In this document: positions 50,258 through 59,279 of the stretch, piece by piece
Layout of the letters: every line of letters starts with the position of its first letter
How positions within the stretch are numbered: position 1 is the stretch's first letter
Origin: an uncultured Prevotellaceae bacterium
GTDB lineage: Bacteria; Bacteroidota; Bacteroidia; Bacteroidales; Muribaculaceae
Direction: 5' to 3'
Assembly: GCA_900320245.1 (NCBI GenBank)
Contig: ONRP01000002.1
Coordinates: forward strand, 62,001 to 126,000
Length of the DNA: 64,000 bases
Notes under the pieces: model-generated
What the model was told of the DNA's origin: nothing
Seen by the model: the letters and a program-made list of their open reading frames with translations, nothing else
The model's database searches: none
Program-made: the position numbers and the translations under genes

Positions 50258-53200
50258 ATGGAGATACGGGAGTTGTGTGACATATTCAACCGCAAAGGGC
50301 GGATGACGGCTGTCAAGAAGTTGATTGACGGCTCGGGCAATGCCGTGATTGACGGGCTGGCGGGGTCCAGCGCGGCGATGCTGTTCGCGTCGTTGCCTCA
50401 ACGCTCCTGCCCCTATCTCATCATCGTCAACGACCTGGACGAGGCGGGCTACATGTACAACGACCTGTGCCAACTGGCAGGCGACAAGCAAGTGCTGATT
50501 TTCCCGTCGGGCTACAAGCGAGACATCAAGTACGGACAAGTGGATGCTCCCAACGAAATCCTGCGCACCGAGGTGCTCAACCGCTGGTTCGACGACCCGG
50601 CGGTGCGGTGGGTGGTGTCCTATCCCGAGGCACTGGCCGAGCGTGTGCGGCGCCGCGAGGATGTGGAGGCCAGCACCGTGCAGTTGCGCACCGGCGGCAC
50701 GGCCGACCTGAGCGAACTGGCGGCACGCTTGCGCGAACTTGGTTTCACGGCGACCGACTACGTCTATGAGCCGGGCCAGTACAGCGTGCGCGGCTCCATC
50801 CTCGATGTGTTCTCCTACAGCAACGAGTTGCCCTACCGCATCGACTTCTGGGGCGACGACATTGACTCGATACGTACCTTCAACGTCGAGACGCAGTTGA
50901 GCGAGGAGCGCCTGGAGCAGGTGAGCATCCTCAACAATAGCACGTCGGGCGGCCGTGAGGACAACGTGTCGCTGCTTGACTATGTGGGCGACGACACCAT
51001 CGTGCTGTGCCGCAGCGAGCAGTGGCTCAAGGTGCGCATCGGCGAGATTGCCCGCGAGGGGATGTCGGCCAGCGCACTCATTGCCGACGAAGGCGACACC
51101 CAAGCCACCAACAAGGTGGTTGACGCCGACCTGTTCATCCAACGCCTGAACCGGTTGCAACGCATCACCTTCACCAACGGCGAGAGCACACCCGAGAAGG
51201 GCGCCAAACGCATGACACTGCACTGCAAACCCCAGGGCATCTACCACAAGAACTTCGACCTCATCGGGCAGTCGTTCACCGACTTCCTGTCCAAGGGCTA
51301 CCGCATCGTCATCCTGAGCGACAGCGCCAAGCAGATTGAGCGATTGCGCAACATCTTTGAGGACCGCGGCGACGACATCACCTTCGAGCCCGTCTACCGC
51401 ACACTGCACGAGGGCTTTGTCGACGAGGACTTGAAACTGTGTGTGTTTACCGACCACCAGATTTTTGACCGTTTCCACAAGTACAACCTCAAGAGCGACC
51501 GCGCCCGTTCGGGAAAACTGGCCCTGTCGCTCAAGGAGTTGAACCAGATTGAGAAGGGCGACTACATCGTCCACGAGGACTTGGGTGTGGGGCGCTTCGG
51601 CGGCCTCATCCGCACCTCGATGAACGGCACGCCCCAGGAGATGATCAAACTCACCTACCTGAACGGCGACGAGGCCTACGTTTCAATCCACTCGCTGCAC
51701 AAACTCTCGAAGTACCGCAGCAAGGAGGGTGAAGCGCCCCGAATCAACCGCCTGGGCAGCAACGCCTGGGCCAAAATCAAGGCGCGCACCAAGAGCCGCC
51801 TGAAAGACATCGCCCGCGAACTCATCCGCCTCTATGCCGCGCGCCGCGAGCAGCAGGGCTTTGCCTACACCCCCGACGGCTACCTGCAACAGGAGTTGGA
51901 GGCCTCGTTCATCTACGAGGACACTCCCGACCAGTTAACCGCCACCCAGGCCGTCAAGGCCGATATGGAGAGCAGCAAGCCGATGGACCGCCTCATCTGC
52001 GGCGATGTGGGCTTCGGCAAGACCGAGATTGCCGTGCGTGCCGCCTTCAAGGCCGCGACCGACGGCAAACAGACCGCCGTGCTGGTGCCCACCACGGTGC
52101 TTGCGTTCCAGCACTGGCGCACCTTCAGCGAGCGCTTGAAGGACTTCCCCGTCAGGGTGGACTACCTGAGCCGCGCGCGCAAGCCCAAAGAGGTGAAACA
52201 GATACTCTCCGACCTGAAAGAGGGAAAAATCGACATCCTCATCGGCACCCACAAACTCATCGGCAAGAGCGTTCAGTTCCATGACCTGGGACTGCTGGTG
52301 GTCGACGAGGAGCAGAAATTCGGCGTCGCCGTCAAGGACAAACTCAAGCAGATGAAACTCAACGTGGACACGCTGACGATGAGCGCCACGCCCATCCCGC
52401 GCACGCTGCAGTTCTCACTGATGGGAGCACGCGACCTGAGCACGCTGACCACACCGCCAGCCAACCGCTACCCCATCCTCACCACTGTGGGCACGCTGAA
52501 CGACGATATTGTCGCCGAGGCCATCAACTTTGAGTTGTCGCGCAACGGCCAGGTCTTCTTCGTGAACCACCGCATCGAGCAACTGGAACAGTTGGAGAAC
52601 ATGATACACCGCGTGGTGCCCGATGCACGTGTCGCCGTGGGCCACGGCCAGATGCCGCCCGAACGGCTGGAACAGACCATCATCGACTTCGGCAACCACG
52701 ACTATGACGTGCTGCTGTCGACGACCATCATCGAGAACGGCATCGACATGCCCAACGTCAACACCATCATCATCAACAACGCCGACCGCTACGGCCTGAG
52801 CGACCTGCACCAGTTGCGAGGCCGCGTGGGGCGCAGCAGCCGCAAGGCCTTCTGCTACCTGCTCGTGCCGCCGGGCAAGCCGCTGGCAACCGATGCGCGC
52901 CGCCGCCTGCAGGCCATCGAGAGTTTCAGCGACCTGGGCTCCGGCATCCAGATTGCCATGCAGGACCTGGACATCCGCGGCGCTGGCAACCTGCTGGGAG
53001 CCGAGCAGAGCGGCTTCATCGCCGACCTGGGCTATGAGACCTACCAGCGCGTGCTCAAGGAGGCCGTCACCGAACTGCGTACCGAAGAATTTGCCGACAC
53101 ATTCGCTGCAAGCGCCACAGATAACGGTGATGCGCTGGAAGGCGGCACCGAGTTTGTCACCGACTGCGTGGTGGACACCGACCTGGAACTGATGTTCCCT

Positions 53201-53620
53201 GCAAGTTATGTGCCTCAGGAGAACGAACGCATCACCCTGTACCGCGAACTCGACAATATGGAGACCGACGACCAGGTCGAAGCCTTCGAGGAGCGGATGG
53301 TGGACCGTTTCGGCAAGATTCCCGAGATGGCCGCCGAACTCATCCGCATCGTACCGCTGCGACGCACCGCACGGCGCCTGGGCATCGAGAAACTCGTTAT
53401 CCGCCAGACACGCATGCACTTGTTCCTGGTGGGCGAGGAGAATGTGGCCTATTACCAGTCTCCGGCCTTCGGACGACTGCTGAACTACGTGCAGCAGAAT
53501 CCCAGACGCTGCGCCCTGAGCCAGAAGAACGGTCGACGCAGCATCATCATCGCCAACATCTCCAGCGTGAGCACCGCACTGAGCGTGTTGCGCACCATTA
53601 CCCATCTCGATAGCCTTTAG
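50258..53620 (+). CDS. mfd: Transcription-repair coupling factor Mfd
   Basis: A 1120-residue Mfd: N-terminal UvrB-like modules (YLIIVNDLDEAGYMYNDLCQL, YKRDIKYGQ), the RNA-polymerase interacting domain (about 480-550, GDYIVHEDLGVGRFGG), and a RecG-like translocase with Walker A ICGDVGFGKTEIAVRAAF, the DEEQ box VVDEEQKFGV, motif III SATPIPRT and motif VI LRGRVGRSSRKAF, and a C-terminal TRCF domain. It removes stalled polymerase at lesions and recruits UvrA. ATG 50258 is chosen over ATG 50240 because of the promoter. The frame extends upstream into the hairpin array by chance. Confidence 0.95.
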   Translation: MEIRELCDIFNRKGRMTAVKKLIDGSGNAVIDGLAGSSAAMLFASLPQRSCPYLIIVNDLDEAGYMYNDLCQLAGDKQVLIFPSGYKRDIKYGQVDAPNEILRTEVLNRWFDDPAVRWVVSYPEALAERVRRREDVEASTVQLRTGGTADLSELAARLRELGFTATDYVYEPGQYSVRGSILDVFSYSNELPYRIDFWGDDIDSIRTFNVETQLSEERLEQVSILNNSTSGGREDNVSLLDYVGDDTIVLCRSEQWLKVRIGEIAREGMSASALIADEGDTQATNKVVDADLFIQRLNRLQRITFTNGESTPEKGAKRMTLHCKPQGIYHKNFDLIGQSFTDFLSKGYRIVILSDSAKQIERLRNIFEDRGDDITFEPVYRTLHEGFVDEDLKLCVFTDHQIFDRFHKYNLKSDRARSGKLALSLKELNQIEKGDYIVHEDLGVGRFGGLIRTSMNGTPQEMIKLTYLNGDEAYVSIHSLHKLSKYRSKEGEAPRINRLGSNAWAKIKARTKSRLKDIARELIRLYAARREQQGFAYTPDGYLQQELEASFIYEDTPDQLTATQAVKADMESSKPMDRLICGDVGFGKTEIAVRAAFKAATDGKQTAVLVPTTVLAFQHWRTFSERLKDFPVRVDYLSRARKPKEVKQILSDLKEGKIDILIGTHKLIGKSVQFHDLGLLVVDEEQKFGVAVKDKLKQMKLNVDTLTMSATPIPRTLQFSLMGARDLSTLTTPPANRYPILTTVGTLNDDIVAEAINFELSRNGQVFFVNHRIEQLEQLENMIHRVVPDARVAVGHGQMPPERLEQTIIDFGNHDYDVLLSTTIIENGIDMPNVNTIIINNADRYGLSDLHQLRGRVGRSSRKAFCYLLVPPGKPLATDARRRLQAIESFSDLGSGIQIAMQDLDIRGAGNLLGAEQSGFIADLGYETYQRVLKEAVTELRTEEFADTFAASATDNGDALEGGTEFVTDCVVDTDLELMFPASYVPQENERITLYRELDNMETDDQVEAFEERMVDRFGKIPEMAAELIRIVPLRRTARRLGIEKLVIRQTRMHLFLVGEENVAYYQSPAFGRLLNYVQQNPRRCALSQKNGRRSIIIANISSVSTALSVLRTITHLDSL

Positions 53621-53629
53621 GGAGGGAAG

Positions 53630-53734
53630 AGTTAAGAGTTAACAGTTAAGAGTTAACAGTTAAGAGATAAGAGATAAGAGATAAGAGATAAGAGATAATA
53701 GTTAATAGTTAATAGATAAGAGATAAGAGATGAT
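53630..53734. repeat. Heptamer array 4 (15 units)
   Basis: Fifteen exact 7-bp units on the plus strand: AGTTAAG/AGTTAAC alternating, then AGATAAG x4, AGATAAT, AGTTAAT x2, AGATAAG x2 and AGATGAT. It starts 10 bp after the mfd stop. Same unit as arrays 1-3. Confidence 0.9.
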
Positions 53735-53796
53735 GCTGGGAAGGAGTGTCATCTTTTATTGTTTGTAGATGATTTTTGGGGATTGATTGAAAAAAA

Positions 53797-53827
53797 TTGC
53801 CTTTTAAAATAATGTGTAATAGTTTTG
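53797..53827 (+). promoter_or_regulatory. Promoter of the beta-helix protein
   Basis: TTG (53797-53799), 20 bp, TAGTTTTG (53820-53827), giving a leader of about 48 nt. Confidence 0.65.
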
Positions 53828-53880
53828 TCGGATAAAATCATGTTTTAATAACTACAAAAACACCACAAAACTTAACATTT

Positions 53881-56337
53881 ATGACAAAACGATTCCTACT
53901 AGCAACACTGATTGCGATGGCTGGTGTTTTGGGCTATGCACAGCAGACCATGTGGGTACACACTGGACATGTGCACTGGGCCTATAACACCGATGCAGTG
54001 GGCAGGATGCCGTACACTTCGGCCAACATGCTCACTGTGCTGGAAAAGGGTTTCACCCTTGCCGATGTGGACAGCGTGACCGTCGCCAGCGAGACGTTTG
54101 CCGACGACAATGTCCTCGTCAAGTACAACAACAATGTGGCCGATGTGTATGTGGCCGGTAACATTGCCAACCACATCACCGCCCAGGTGACCGGCGCACG
54201 CGTAGCCGTGATGCAGGATGCCGACGTGGCCACCGAGTACACCTACACCCTGCAGGGTACCAGCAGCAGCGGCTGCTTCTACCACGCGGGTTCCTACAAG
54301 ATGACACTGGCGCTCAACGGCGTGAACCTGACCAACCCCGACAGCGCCGCCATCAACATCCAGAACAGCAAGCGCATCGCCGTGCAACTGGTTGACGGCA
54401 CGACCAACGTGCTGAAGGACGGCACCGCCAACACCAAGAAGGCTGCCTTCCTCGTGAAGGGCCATGCCGAGTTCAGCAAGGGCGGCTCGCTGACCATCAC
54501 GGGCAACAAAAAGCACGCGCTGGCCTGCAACGAGTACATGGAGGTGAAGAAGACCATGGGCACCATCACCATCGTGAGTGCTGTGGCCGACGCCATCAAT
54601 GTGGCTCAGTACTTCCAGATGAACGGCGGTACCATCAACATCCAGAGTTGCGGTGACGACGGTATCCAGGTGGATGCCGAGGACACTGCCAATCCTGAGG
54701 AGGACGGACACGTGCTCATCAAGGGCGGCACGCTCACCATCAACGCCAGCGCCGCTTCGACCAAGTGCATCAAGGCCGAGGGCAGCGTGGACATCGAGGG
54801 TGGCACCCTGACGCTGACACACTCGGGCGTTGCCTCGTGGGACAGCAGCGAGAGCAAAATCAAGGAGCCCATCGGCATCAGTAGCGACCGCAACCTCACC
54901 ATCAATGGCGAAGAGGCCGTGGTGAACATCACCATGACGGGCAACGGCGCACGCGGCATGAAGTGCGACAGCACGATGACCTGCACCGCCGGCAACATCA
55001 CCCTGAACTGCACGGGTGCCGACTGGGCATACAACACCGTTGACACCAGCAGCGTGCGTTGCGCCAAGGCCGACTACGCCTTCATCCTGAACGGCGCCAG
55101 CCTGAAGTGCACAACCACCAAGAACGAGGCCATCGGCGTTTACAGCGAGGGCACCGCGCTCATCAGCGACGGCACCTTGACGCTGAACACCTATGACCAC
55201 GGCATCAAGAGCTTAGGCAATATGGACATCACCGGCGGTACCATCAACTTCACCGTGACCGGTAAGGCCAGCAAGGCTGTCAAGTGCGAGGGTGACCTGC
55301 ACATCACCGGCGGTAACATCAGCGGCACCGTGAGCGGTGGCGGCGAGACTGCCAGCGACAACACTACCGCGGCCAGCGCCGGCCTGAAATGCGACGGCAA
55401 CATGGTTATCGACGGCGGTACCATGAACCTGAACGCCACCGGCGCAGGCGACAAGGGCATCAACGTGGATGGCACGCTGACCATCAACGACGGTAACATC
55501 ACCGTATCCACCACTGGCGGCCGTTACGGCACGACCAGCAGCGGTGGCGGCGGTTGGCCCGGCGGCGGCATGGACAACAGCGACACGCACTCGTCGCCCA
55601 AAGCCATCCGGTGTGAGGGTAATATGACCATCAACGGCGGCACCATCAAGGTGACCACCACAGGCGGCGTATCCGGCAGCAGCGGTGGCGGCATGGGTCC
55701 CGGTCAGAACGAGACCGGCGCCGAGGGCCTCGAGTCCAAGTCCATCATCACCATCAACGGCGGTTACATCGAGGCTACCACCTATGATGACGCCATTAAC
55801 TGCGCATCGCACATGTATTTGAAGGGTGGCTACATCTATGCAGTGGCTACCGGCAATGATGCCATTGACTCGAACGGCAACATGTACATCAGCGGTGGTA
55901 AAATCTTCTGCTACGGAAGCGAAGAGGGCTTTGACGCCAATAGCGAAGGTGGTTATAAAGTTTATGTACAGAGTGGTGCCTGCTTCATGTGCATTGGAGG
56001 CAGTATGGGCGCCATCGAGAGCGGTGCTCAGCTCGGCCAGACCTGCAAGCAGGCTTCGGTAAGCGGCAACACTTGGTATGCGCTCTATAACGGCAGCAGC
56101 GTGGCCTTTGCAGCCCTCATGCCCACCTTCTCCAGCGGTGGCTGGGGCGGTGGCGGCTCAACCAAGACCATGGTTGTCACAGCTCCCTCCACTCCGGCAC
56201 TCTATAAGAGCGTGACCGGAAGCGGCACATCGTTCTGGACCGGTAAGGGTTATAGCAATGCAACCGGAGGTTCGTCAGTGACTCTCTCGAACTATTCCGG
56301 TGGCGGTGGTAATCCTTGGGGTGCTCCTATCCAGTAG
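53881..56337 (+). CDS. Cthe_2159-like carbohydrate-binding beta-helix protein
   Basis: An 818-residue secreted protein: signal peptide of about 20 residues (LGYAQ), an N-terminal module (about 25-110), and then a long right-handed beta-helix with many GGT(I/L)(T/N)I rungs (for example GGTINIQSCGDDGIQVDAED, GGTLTINASAASTKCIKAEGSV, GGNISGTVSGGG, GGTIKVTTTGG), ending in a beta domain. The pattern matches the Cthe_2159 family (DUF4353), cell-surface proteins reported to bind cellulose-like and acid-sugar polymers with Ca2+. No catalytic motif or lipobox is seen. A small dockerin protein follows 107 bp downstream. Confidence 0.85.
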   Translation: MTKRFLLATLIAMAGVLGYAQQTMWVHTGHVHWAYNTDAVGRMPYTSANMLTVLEKGFTLADVDSVTVASETFADDNVLVKYNNNVADVYVAGNIANHITAQVTGARVAVMQDADVATEYTYTLQGTSSSGCFYHAGSYKMTLALNGVNLTNPDSAAINIQNSKRIAVQLVDGTTNVLKDGTANTKKAAFLVKGHAEFSKGGSLTITGNKKHALACNEYMEVKKTMGTITIVSAVADAINVAQYFQMNGGTINIQSCGDDGIQVDAEDTANPEEDGHVLIKGGTLTINASAASTKCIKAEGSVDIEGGTLTLTHSGVASWDSSESKIKEPIGISSDRNLTINGEEAVVNITMTGNGARGMKCDSTMTCTAGNITLNCTGADWAYNTVDTSSVRCAKADYAFILNGASLKCTTTKNEAIGVYSEGTALISDGTLTLNTYDHGIKSLGNMDITGGTINFTVTGKASKAVKCEGDLHITGGNISGTVSGGGETASDNTTAASAGLKCDGNMVIDGGTMNLNATGAGDKGINVDGTLTINDGNITVSTTGGRYGTTSSGGGGWPGGGMDNSDTHSSPKAIRCEGNMTINGGTIKVTTTGGVSGSSGGGMGPGQNETGAEGLESKSIITINGGYIEATTYDDAINCASHMYLKGGYIYAVATGNDAIDSNGNMYISGGKIFCYGSEEGFDANSEGGYKVYVQSGACFMCIGGSMGAIESGAQLGQTCKQASVSGNTWYALYNGSSVAFAALMPTFSSGGWGGGGSTKTMVVTAPSTPALYKSVTGSGTSFWTGKGYSNATGGSSVTLSNYSGGGGNPWGAPIQ

Positions 56338-56356
56338 TTATAAACAATGAAAAATG

Positions 56357-56436
56357 AGTTTTAAGTTGTAAGTTTTAAGTTGTAAGCGGCATCCGCTCTC
56401 ATCTGAAAACTGAAGACTGAAAAACTGAAAACTGAT
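56357..56436. repeat. AAGTTKT and TGAAAAC heptamer stretches
   Basis: AAGTTTT/AAGTTGT units (about 56358-56385) and then TGAAAAC, TGAAGAC, TGAAAAAC, TGAAAAC (about 56404-56432) lie between the beta-helix and dockerin genes. Both have a 7-bp step, with one 8-bp slip. Confidence 0.6.
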
Positions 56437-56444
56437 AGAATAAT

Positions 56445-56876
56445 ATGAAAAAGACGATTATAACGATGCTGATCGCACTGGTAGCCATGGTTGCCGGCGC
56501 CGAGACCTATAACTACCTGAAGTTCACCAAGACCAACGGCTCGACCCTGACCTACTCGGTAGAAGGTCTCAAAGTTACCTACGATAACACCAACGTGTAT
56601 GTCACCAATGCTGAAACCAGTGCGACCATCGCCCTGGCCGAGGTGCAGGACATGTACTTCAGCAACGAGGCCGGCACGACGGTCAAGCGCGGTGATGTGA
56701 ACAATGACGGTGAAGTCGACATCAACGATGTCACCTACCTGATTGACGTGGTTCTGGGTAAAGATGTGGAATACAATGCCCAGGCTGCCGACTGCAACAC
56801 TGAAAGCGGCGACGGCGACATCAACATCAACGATGTGACCGCACTCATCAACTACGTGCTGAGCGGAACCTGGTAA
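56445..56876 (+). CDS. Small secreted dockerin type I protein
   Basis: A 143-residue exported protein: signal peptide (about 1-19, ending VAGAE), an N-terminal segment of the kind found in Bacteroidales adhesin-like proteins (YLKFTKTNGSTLTYSVEGLKVTYDNTNVYVTN..IALAEVQDMYFS), and a complete dockerin with two Ca2+-binding repeats (GDVNNDGEVDINDVTYLIDVVLG and GDGDININDVTALINYVLSG). Dockerins bind cohesins; none is in the window. It follows the beta-helix protein and probably works with it at the surface. A terminator hairpin follows. Confidence 0.85.
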   Translation: MKKTIITMLIALVAMVAGAETYNYLKFTKTNGSTLTYSVEGLKVTYDNTNVYVTNAETSATIALAEVQDMYFSNEAGTTVKRGDVNNDGEVDINDVTYLIDVVLGKDVEYNAQAADCNTESGDGDININDVTALINYVLSGTW

Positions 56877-56904
56877 CCGGCAGCCTAGTACCTTATTACA
56901 TGCG

Positions 56905-56939
56905 TTGCGCCATGCGGGAAGAATCCCCGCATGGCGCAA
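56905..56939 (+). terminator. Perfect 14-bp hairpin after the dockerin gene
   Basis: TTGCGCCATGCGGG-aagaatc-CCCGCATGGCGCAA. No T-tract follows, so it may terminate with Rho or stabilise the mRNA end. Confidence 0.75.
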
Positions 56940-57042
56940 TGTCATTAATCAATTGGAGGTGTGGAGTGTTTAGCAACCAGGTACTGCAGAATGGGTGAAT
57001 CGACGGTCAAGAAAAAGAAAATTCTTAAAAGATGTTAAAAAA

Positions 57043-57075
57043 TTTGGTCAATTCAGTACTATTGTTATACCTTTG
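57043..57075 (+). promoter_or_regulatory. Promoter of the YtrA-type ABC operon
   Basis: TTTG (57043-57046), 21 bp, TACCTTTG (57068-57075). Confidence 0.75.
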
Positions 57076-57076
57076 C

Positions 57077-57100
57077 AGTGTACTATTAAAGTAGTACACT
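57077..57100. promoter_or_regulatory. Operator candidate for the GntR/YtrA regulator
   Basis: AGTGTACTA-TTAAAG-TAGTACACT, a perfect 9-bp inverted repeat beginning two bases after the -7 box, where a bound protein would block transcription. A half-site (AGTACTA, 57055-57061) lies between the -33 and -7 elements. The operon's last gene encodes a GntR regulator, the likely ligand. Confidence 0.75.
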
Positions 57101-57139
57101 AAGACAGTAAAATATTCACTCTTTAAATATCTATCTGTT

Positions 57140-57982
57140 ATGTTACAAATCAATAATATCAGTTTCGGTTACAACAAGAAGCGCGGCAACTTGTTCAGCG
57201 ACTTCTCGTTGAATTTGGAGGCAGGCAACGTGTATGGCCTGCTCGGTAAGAACGGTGCCGGCAAGTCCACGCTCATCTACCTGATGACCGGACTGCTGAC
57301 TCCCCAATCCGGTGAAGCCCTGATGGACGGCGTGAACGTGCGTGAACGTCTTCCCAAGACGATGAGCGACCTTTTTCTGGTTCCCGAGGAGTTTGACCTG
57401 CCACGGTTGAGCATCAAGCAGTATGTGAGCATCAATGCTCCGTTCTACCCCAACTTCAGCATGGAGGACATGCAGCGCTACCTGGAGATCTTTGAGATGA
57501 GCGATTACATCGACGTGAACATGCACTCGATGTCGATGGGCCAGAAGAAGAAAGTGTTCATGGCCTTCGCTTTTGCCACCAACACCAGCGTGCTCATCAT
57601 GGACGAGCCGACCAACGGCCTGGACATCCCCAGCAAGAGCCAGTTCCGCAAACTCGTCACCACCGGCATGAGCGATGACCGCATGATGCTCATCTCGACC
57701 CACCAGGTGCGTGACATCAGCGACATCCTGGACCACGTTGTCATCATCGACAACAGCAAGGTGCTGCTCAATGCAAGTTTTGCCGACGTGACGAGCAAAT
57801 TGGCTTTCCGCCCGCTGCGTGCTGGCGACGAGCCCCTGTTCGTGGTACAAAGCCCCTTCGGCCCCTTGGCCGCTGTTCGCGCCGAATCCGGCGAGGAGAC
57901 TGTCGTTGACCTGGAAATGTTGTTCAACGCCACGCTCCAGAACCCTGCTGCTATCAACAATTTATTCACCGCTAAAAACTGA
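57140..57982 (+). CDS. ABC transporter ATP-binding protein (YtrB/BcrA-like)
   Basis: A 280-residue ABC ATPase: Walker A GLLGKNGAGKSTL, signature MSMGQKKKVFMAFAF (an MSMGQ variant of LSGGQ), Walker B VLIMDEPTNGLDIPSK, H-loop ISTHQ. It energises the permease encoded 8 bp downstream. In YtrA-type operons such transporters are induced by envelope stress, antibiotics or lipid-cycle disruption, or have unknown cargo. The C-terminal 70 residues are a small regulatory part. Confidence 0.9.
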   Translation: MLQINNISFGYNKKRGNLFSDFSLNLEAGNVYGLLGKNGAGKSTLIYLMTGLLTPQSGEALMDGVNVRERLPKTMSDLFLVPEEFDLPRLSIKQYVSINAPFYPNFSMEDMQRYLEIFEMSDYIDVNMHSMSMGQKKKVFMAFAFATNTSVLIMDEPTNGLDIPSKSQFRKLVTTGMSDDRMMLISTHQVRDISDILDHVVIIDNSKVLLNASFADVTSKLAFRPLRAGDEPLFVVQSPFGPLAAVRAESGEETVVDLEMLFNATLQNPAAINNLFTAKN

Positions 57983-57990
57983 ACACCACT

Positions 57991-58818
57991 ATGAATACCG
58001 TCAATCAAACATTCGACTGGAACCGCTTCACTGCTGCCCTGCGCAAGGAACTTGTAGAGAGCAAGCGCGGTATCTTAATCACCCTGCTGAGCATCTACGG
58101 ACTGCTGACGATGGTCATGATCATCGGCAATGTGATCTTTGGTAGCGAGAGAGTGGGATTCCCCTATGCTGTGGTATTTGTCATCTTCACTTTCACCGTG
58201 TGCATCGCAGCGGGTTTGGCATTCAGAAAACTGACAAAAAAGAACGGACGCGTCGACTTGTTAACCTCACCGTCGTCGACACTGGAAAAATTCCTTGTCA
58301 ACGCCCTCATCTATGTGCTGGGATTCATCGTGGCCTTCTTTGTCTGCGCCCAGTTGGCCGACTTGACCCGCATTGCAGCCTTGTGGTACTTCCACAATAG
58401 AATGAATGTGCCCGGCCCCATCAATTTCCTGAACATTTTATCCTCTCCTTTCAGTTTTGGTGACGAGGAACTTATCGGCTCGTCAACATTAACCATTACC
58501 CTGCCCCTTAGCGTGATTGCAAGTGGAGGCTTATTCCTGATGGGCAGTGTCCTGTGGCCGCGCCTGTCGGTCCTCAAGACCTTTGCCGCACTCTACGGCG
58601 TTGAAATTGTTGTGGTTGTTCTGGGCATCGTGTTCTCGGCTATCGTGGGCGATAGCGTGGTAACAGAATATGTCAAGAAATTCGTTAGTGTTTTCTCCGG
58701 CAGCGACATCAGTTATTGGACCATCGGCTGGTATGTCATCCAGATACTCCTGTTCTGGGGTCTGGCTTGGTACCTGTTCAAGCGCAAAGATGTTGTTTCA
58801 CTCAAGTGGTGGAAGTAA
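57991..58818 (+). CDS. ABC-2 type permease partner
   Basis: A 275-residue membrane protein with six hydrophobic segments (about 27-50, 55-75, 105-128, 165-188, 195-218, 245-265) and no ABC domain. Its position 8 bp after the ATPase and before the GntR gene, and its fold pattern, mark it as the permease subunit of the transporter. Sequence alone is too divergent to name the cargo. Confidence 0.8.
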   Translation: MNTVNQTFDWNRFTAALRKELVESKRGILITLLSIYGLLTMVMIIGNVIFGSERVGFPYAVVFVIFTFTVCIAAGLAFRKLTKKNGRVDLLTSPSSTLEKFLVNALIYVLGFIVAFFVCAQLADLTRIAALWYFHNRMNVPGPINFLNILSSPFSFGDEELIGSSTLTITLPLSVIASGGLFLMGSVLWPRLSVLKTFAALYGVEIVVVVLGIVFSAIVGDSVVTEYVKKFVSVFSGSDISYWTIGWYVIQILLFWGLAWYLFKRKDVVSLKWWK

Positions 58819-58821
58819 TTC

Positions 58822-58853
58822 AAGGTTAAAGGTTCAAGGTTAAAGGTTAGAGG
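58822..58853. repeat. AGGTTAA heptamer stretch
   Basis: AAGGTTA, AAGGTTC, AAGGTTA, AAGGTTA with a 7-bp step, in the spacer between the permease and the GntR gene. The same unit occurs at 24072-24090. Confidence 0.6.
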
Positions 58854-58901
58854 GATTTTTCATATCCATATAACCGGAAAACCTAAAAAAATAAGACTAC
58901 A

Positions 58902-59279
58902 ATGAACTTCAAGGATAATAAAGCGATTTATCTGCAGATTGCAGACCGCATCGGCGACCAGATCCTCTCGGGGAAACTGATGCCGGAAGGGAAAGTGCCG
59001 AGCGTGCGCGAACTGGCCGCCGAAATCGAGGTCAACGCCAACACCGTAGCGCGCACCTACGACCACCTGCAGCAGAACGGCATCATCTTCACCAAGCGCG
59101 GACTGGGCTACTTCGTCAGCGCCGACGCTAAGGACAAGATCATCGCCTCACGCCGCGACCTGCTCATGCAGGGCGAGATGGACTATTTCCTGGGACAACT
59201 CAAGGCCGTGGGCATCACCCCCGCCGAACTCCAGGACCTCTATAATGACTACCTGAACAGGGCCAACGCCTCAAGTTGA
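58902..59279 (+). CDS. GntR-family regulator, YtrA type
   Basis: A 125-residue GntR protein with winged helix-turn-helix at 10-75 (IYLQIADRIGDQILSGKLMPEGKVPSVRELAAEIEVNANTVARTYDHLQQNGIIFTKRGLGYFV) and only a short C-terminal dimerisation helix, the YtrA subfamily layout. It closes the three-gene operon and should bind the palindrome at 57077-57100 to repress it. The effector is unknown. Confidence 0.93.
   Translation: MNFKDNKAIYLQIADRIGDQILSGKLMPEGKVPSVRELAAEIEVNANTVARTYDHLQQNGIIFTKRGLGYFVSADAKDKIIASRRDLLMQGEMDYFLGQLKAVGITPAELQDLYNDYLNRANASS

Noticed and set aside
57077-57100. Terminator or attenuator hairpin after the ABC promoter
   Set aside because: It begins two bases after the -7 box, has no T-tract, and matches an operator for the operon's GntR regulator better.
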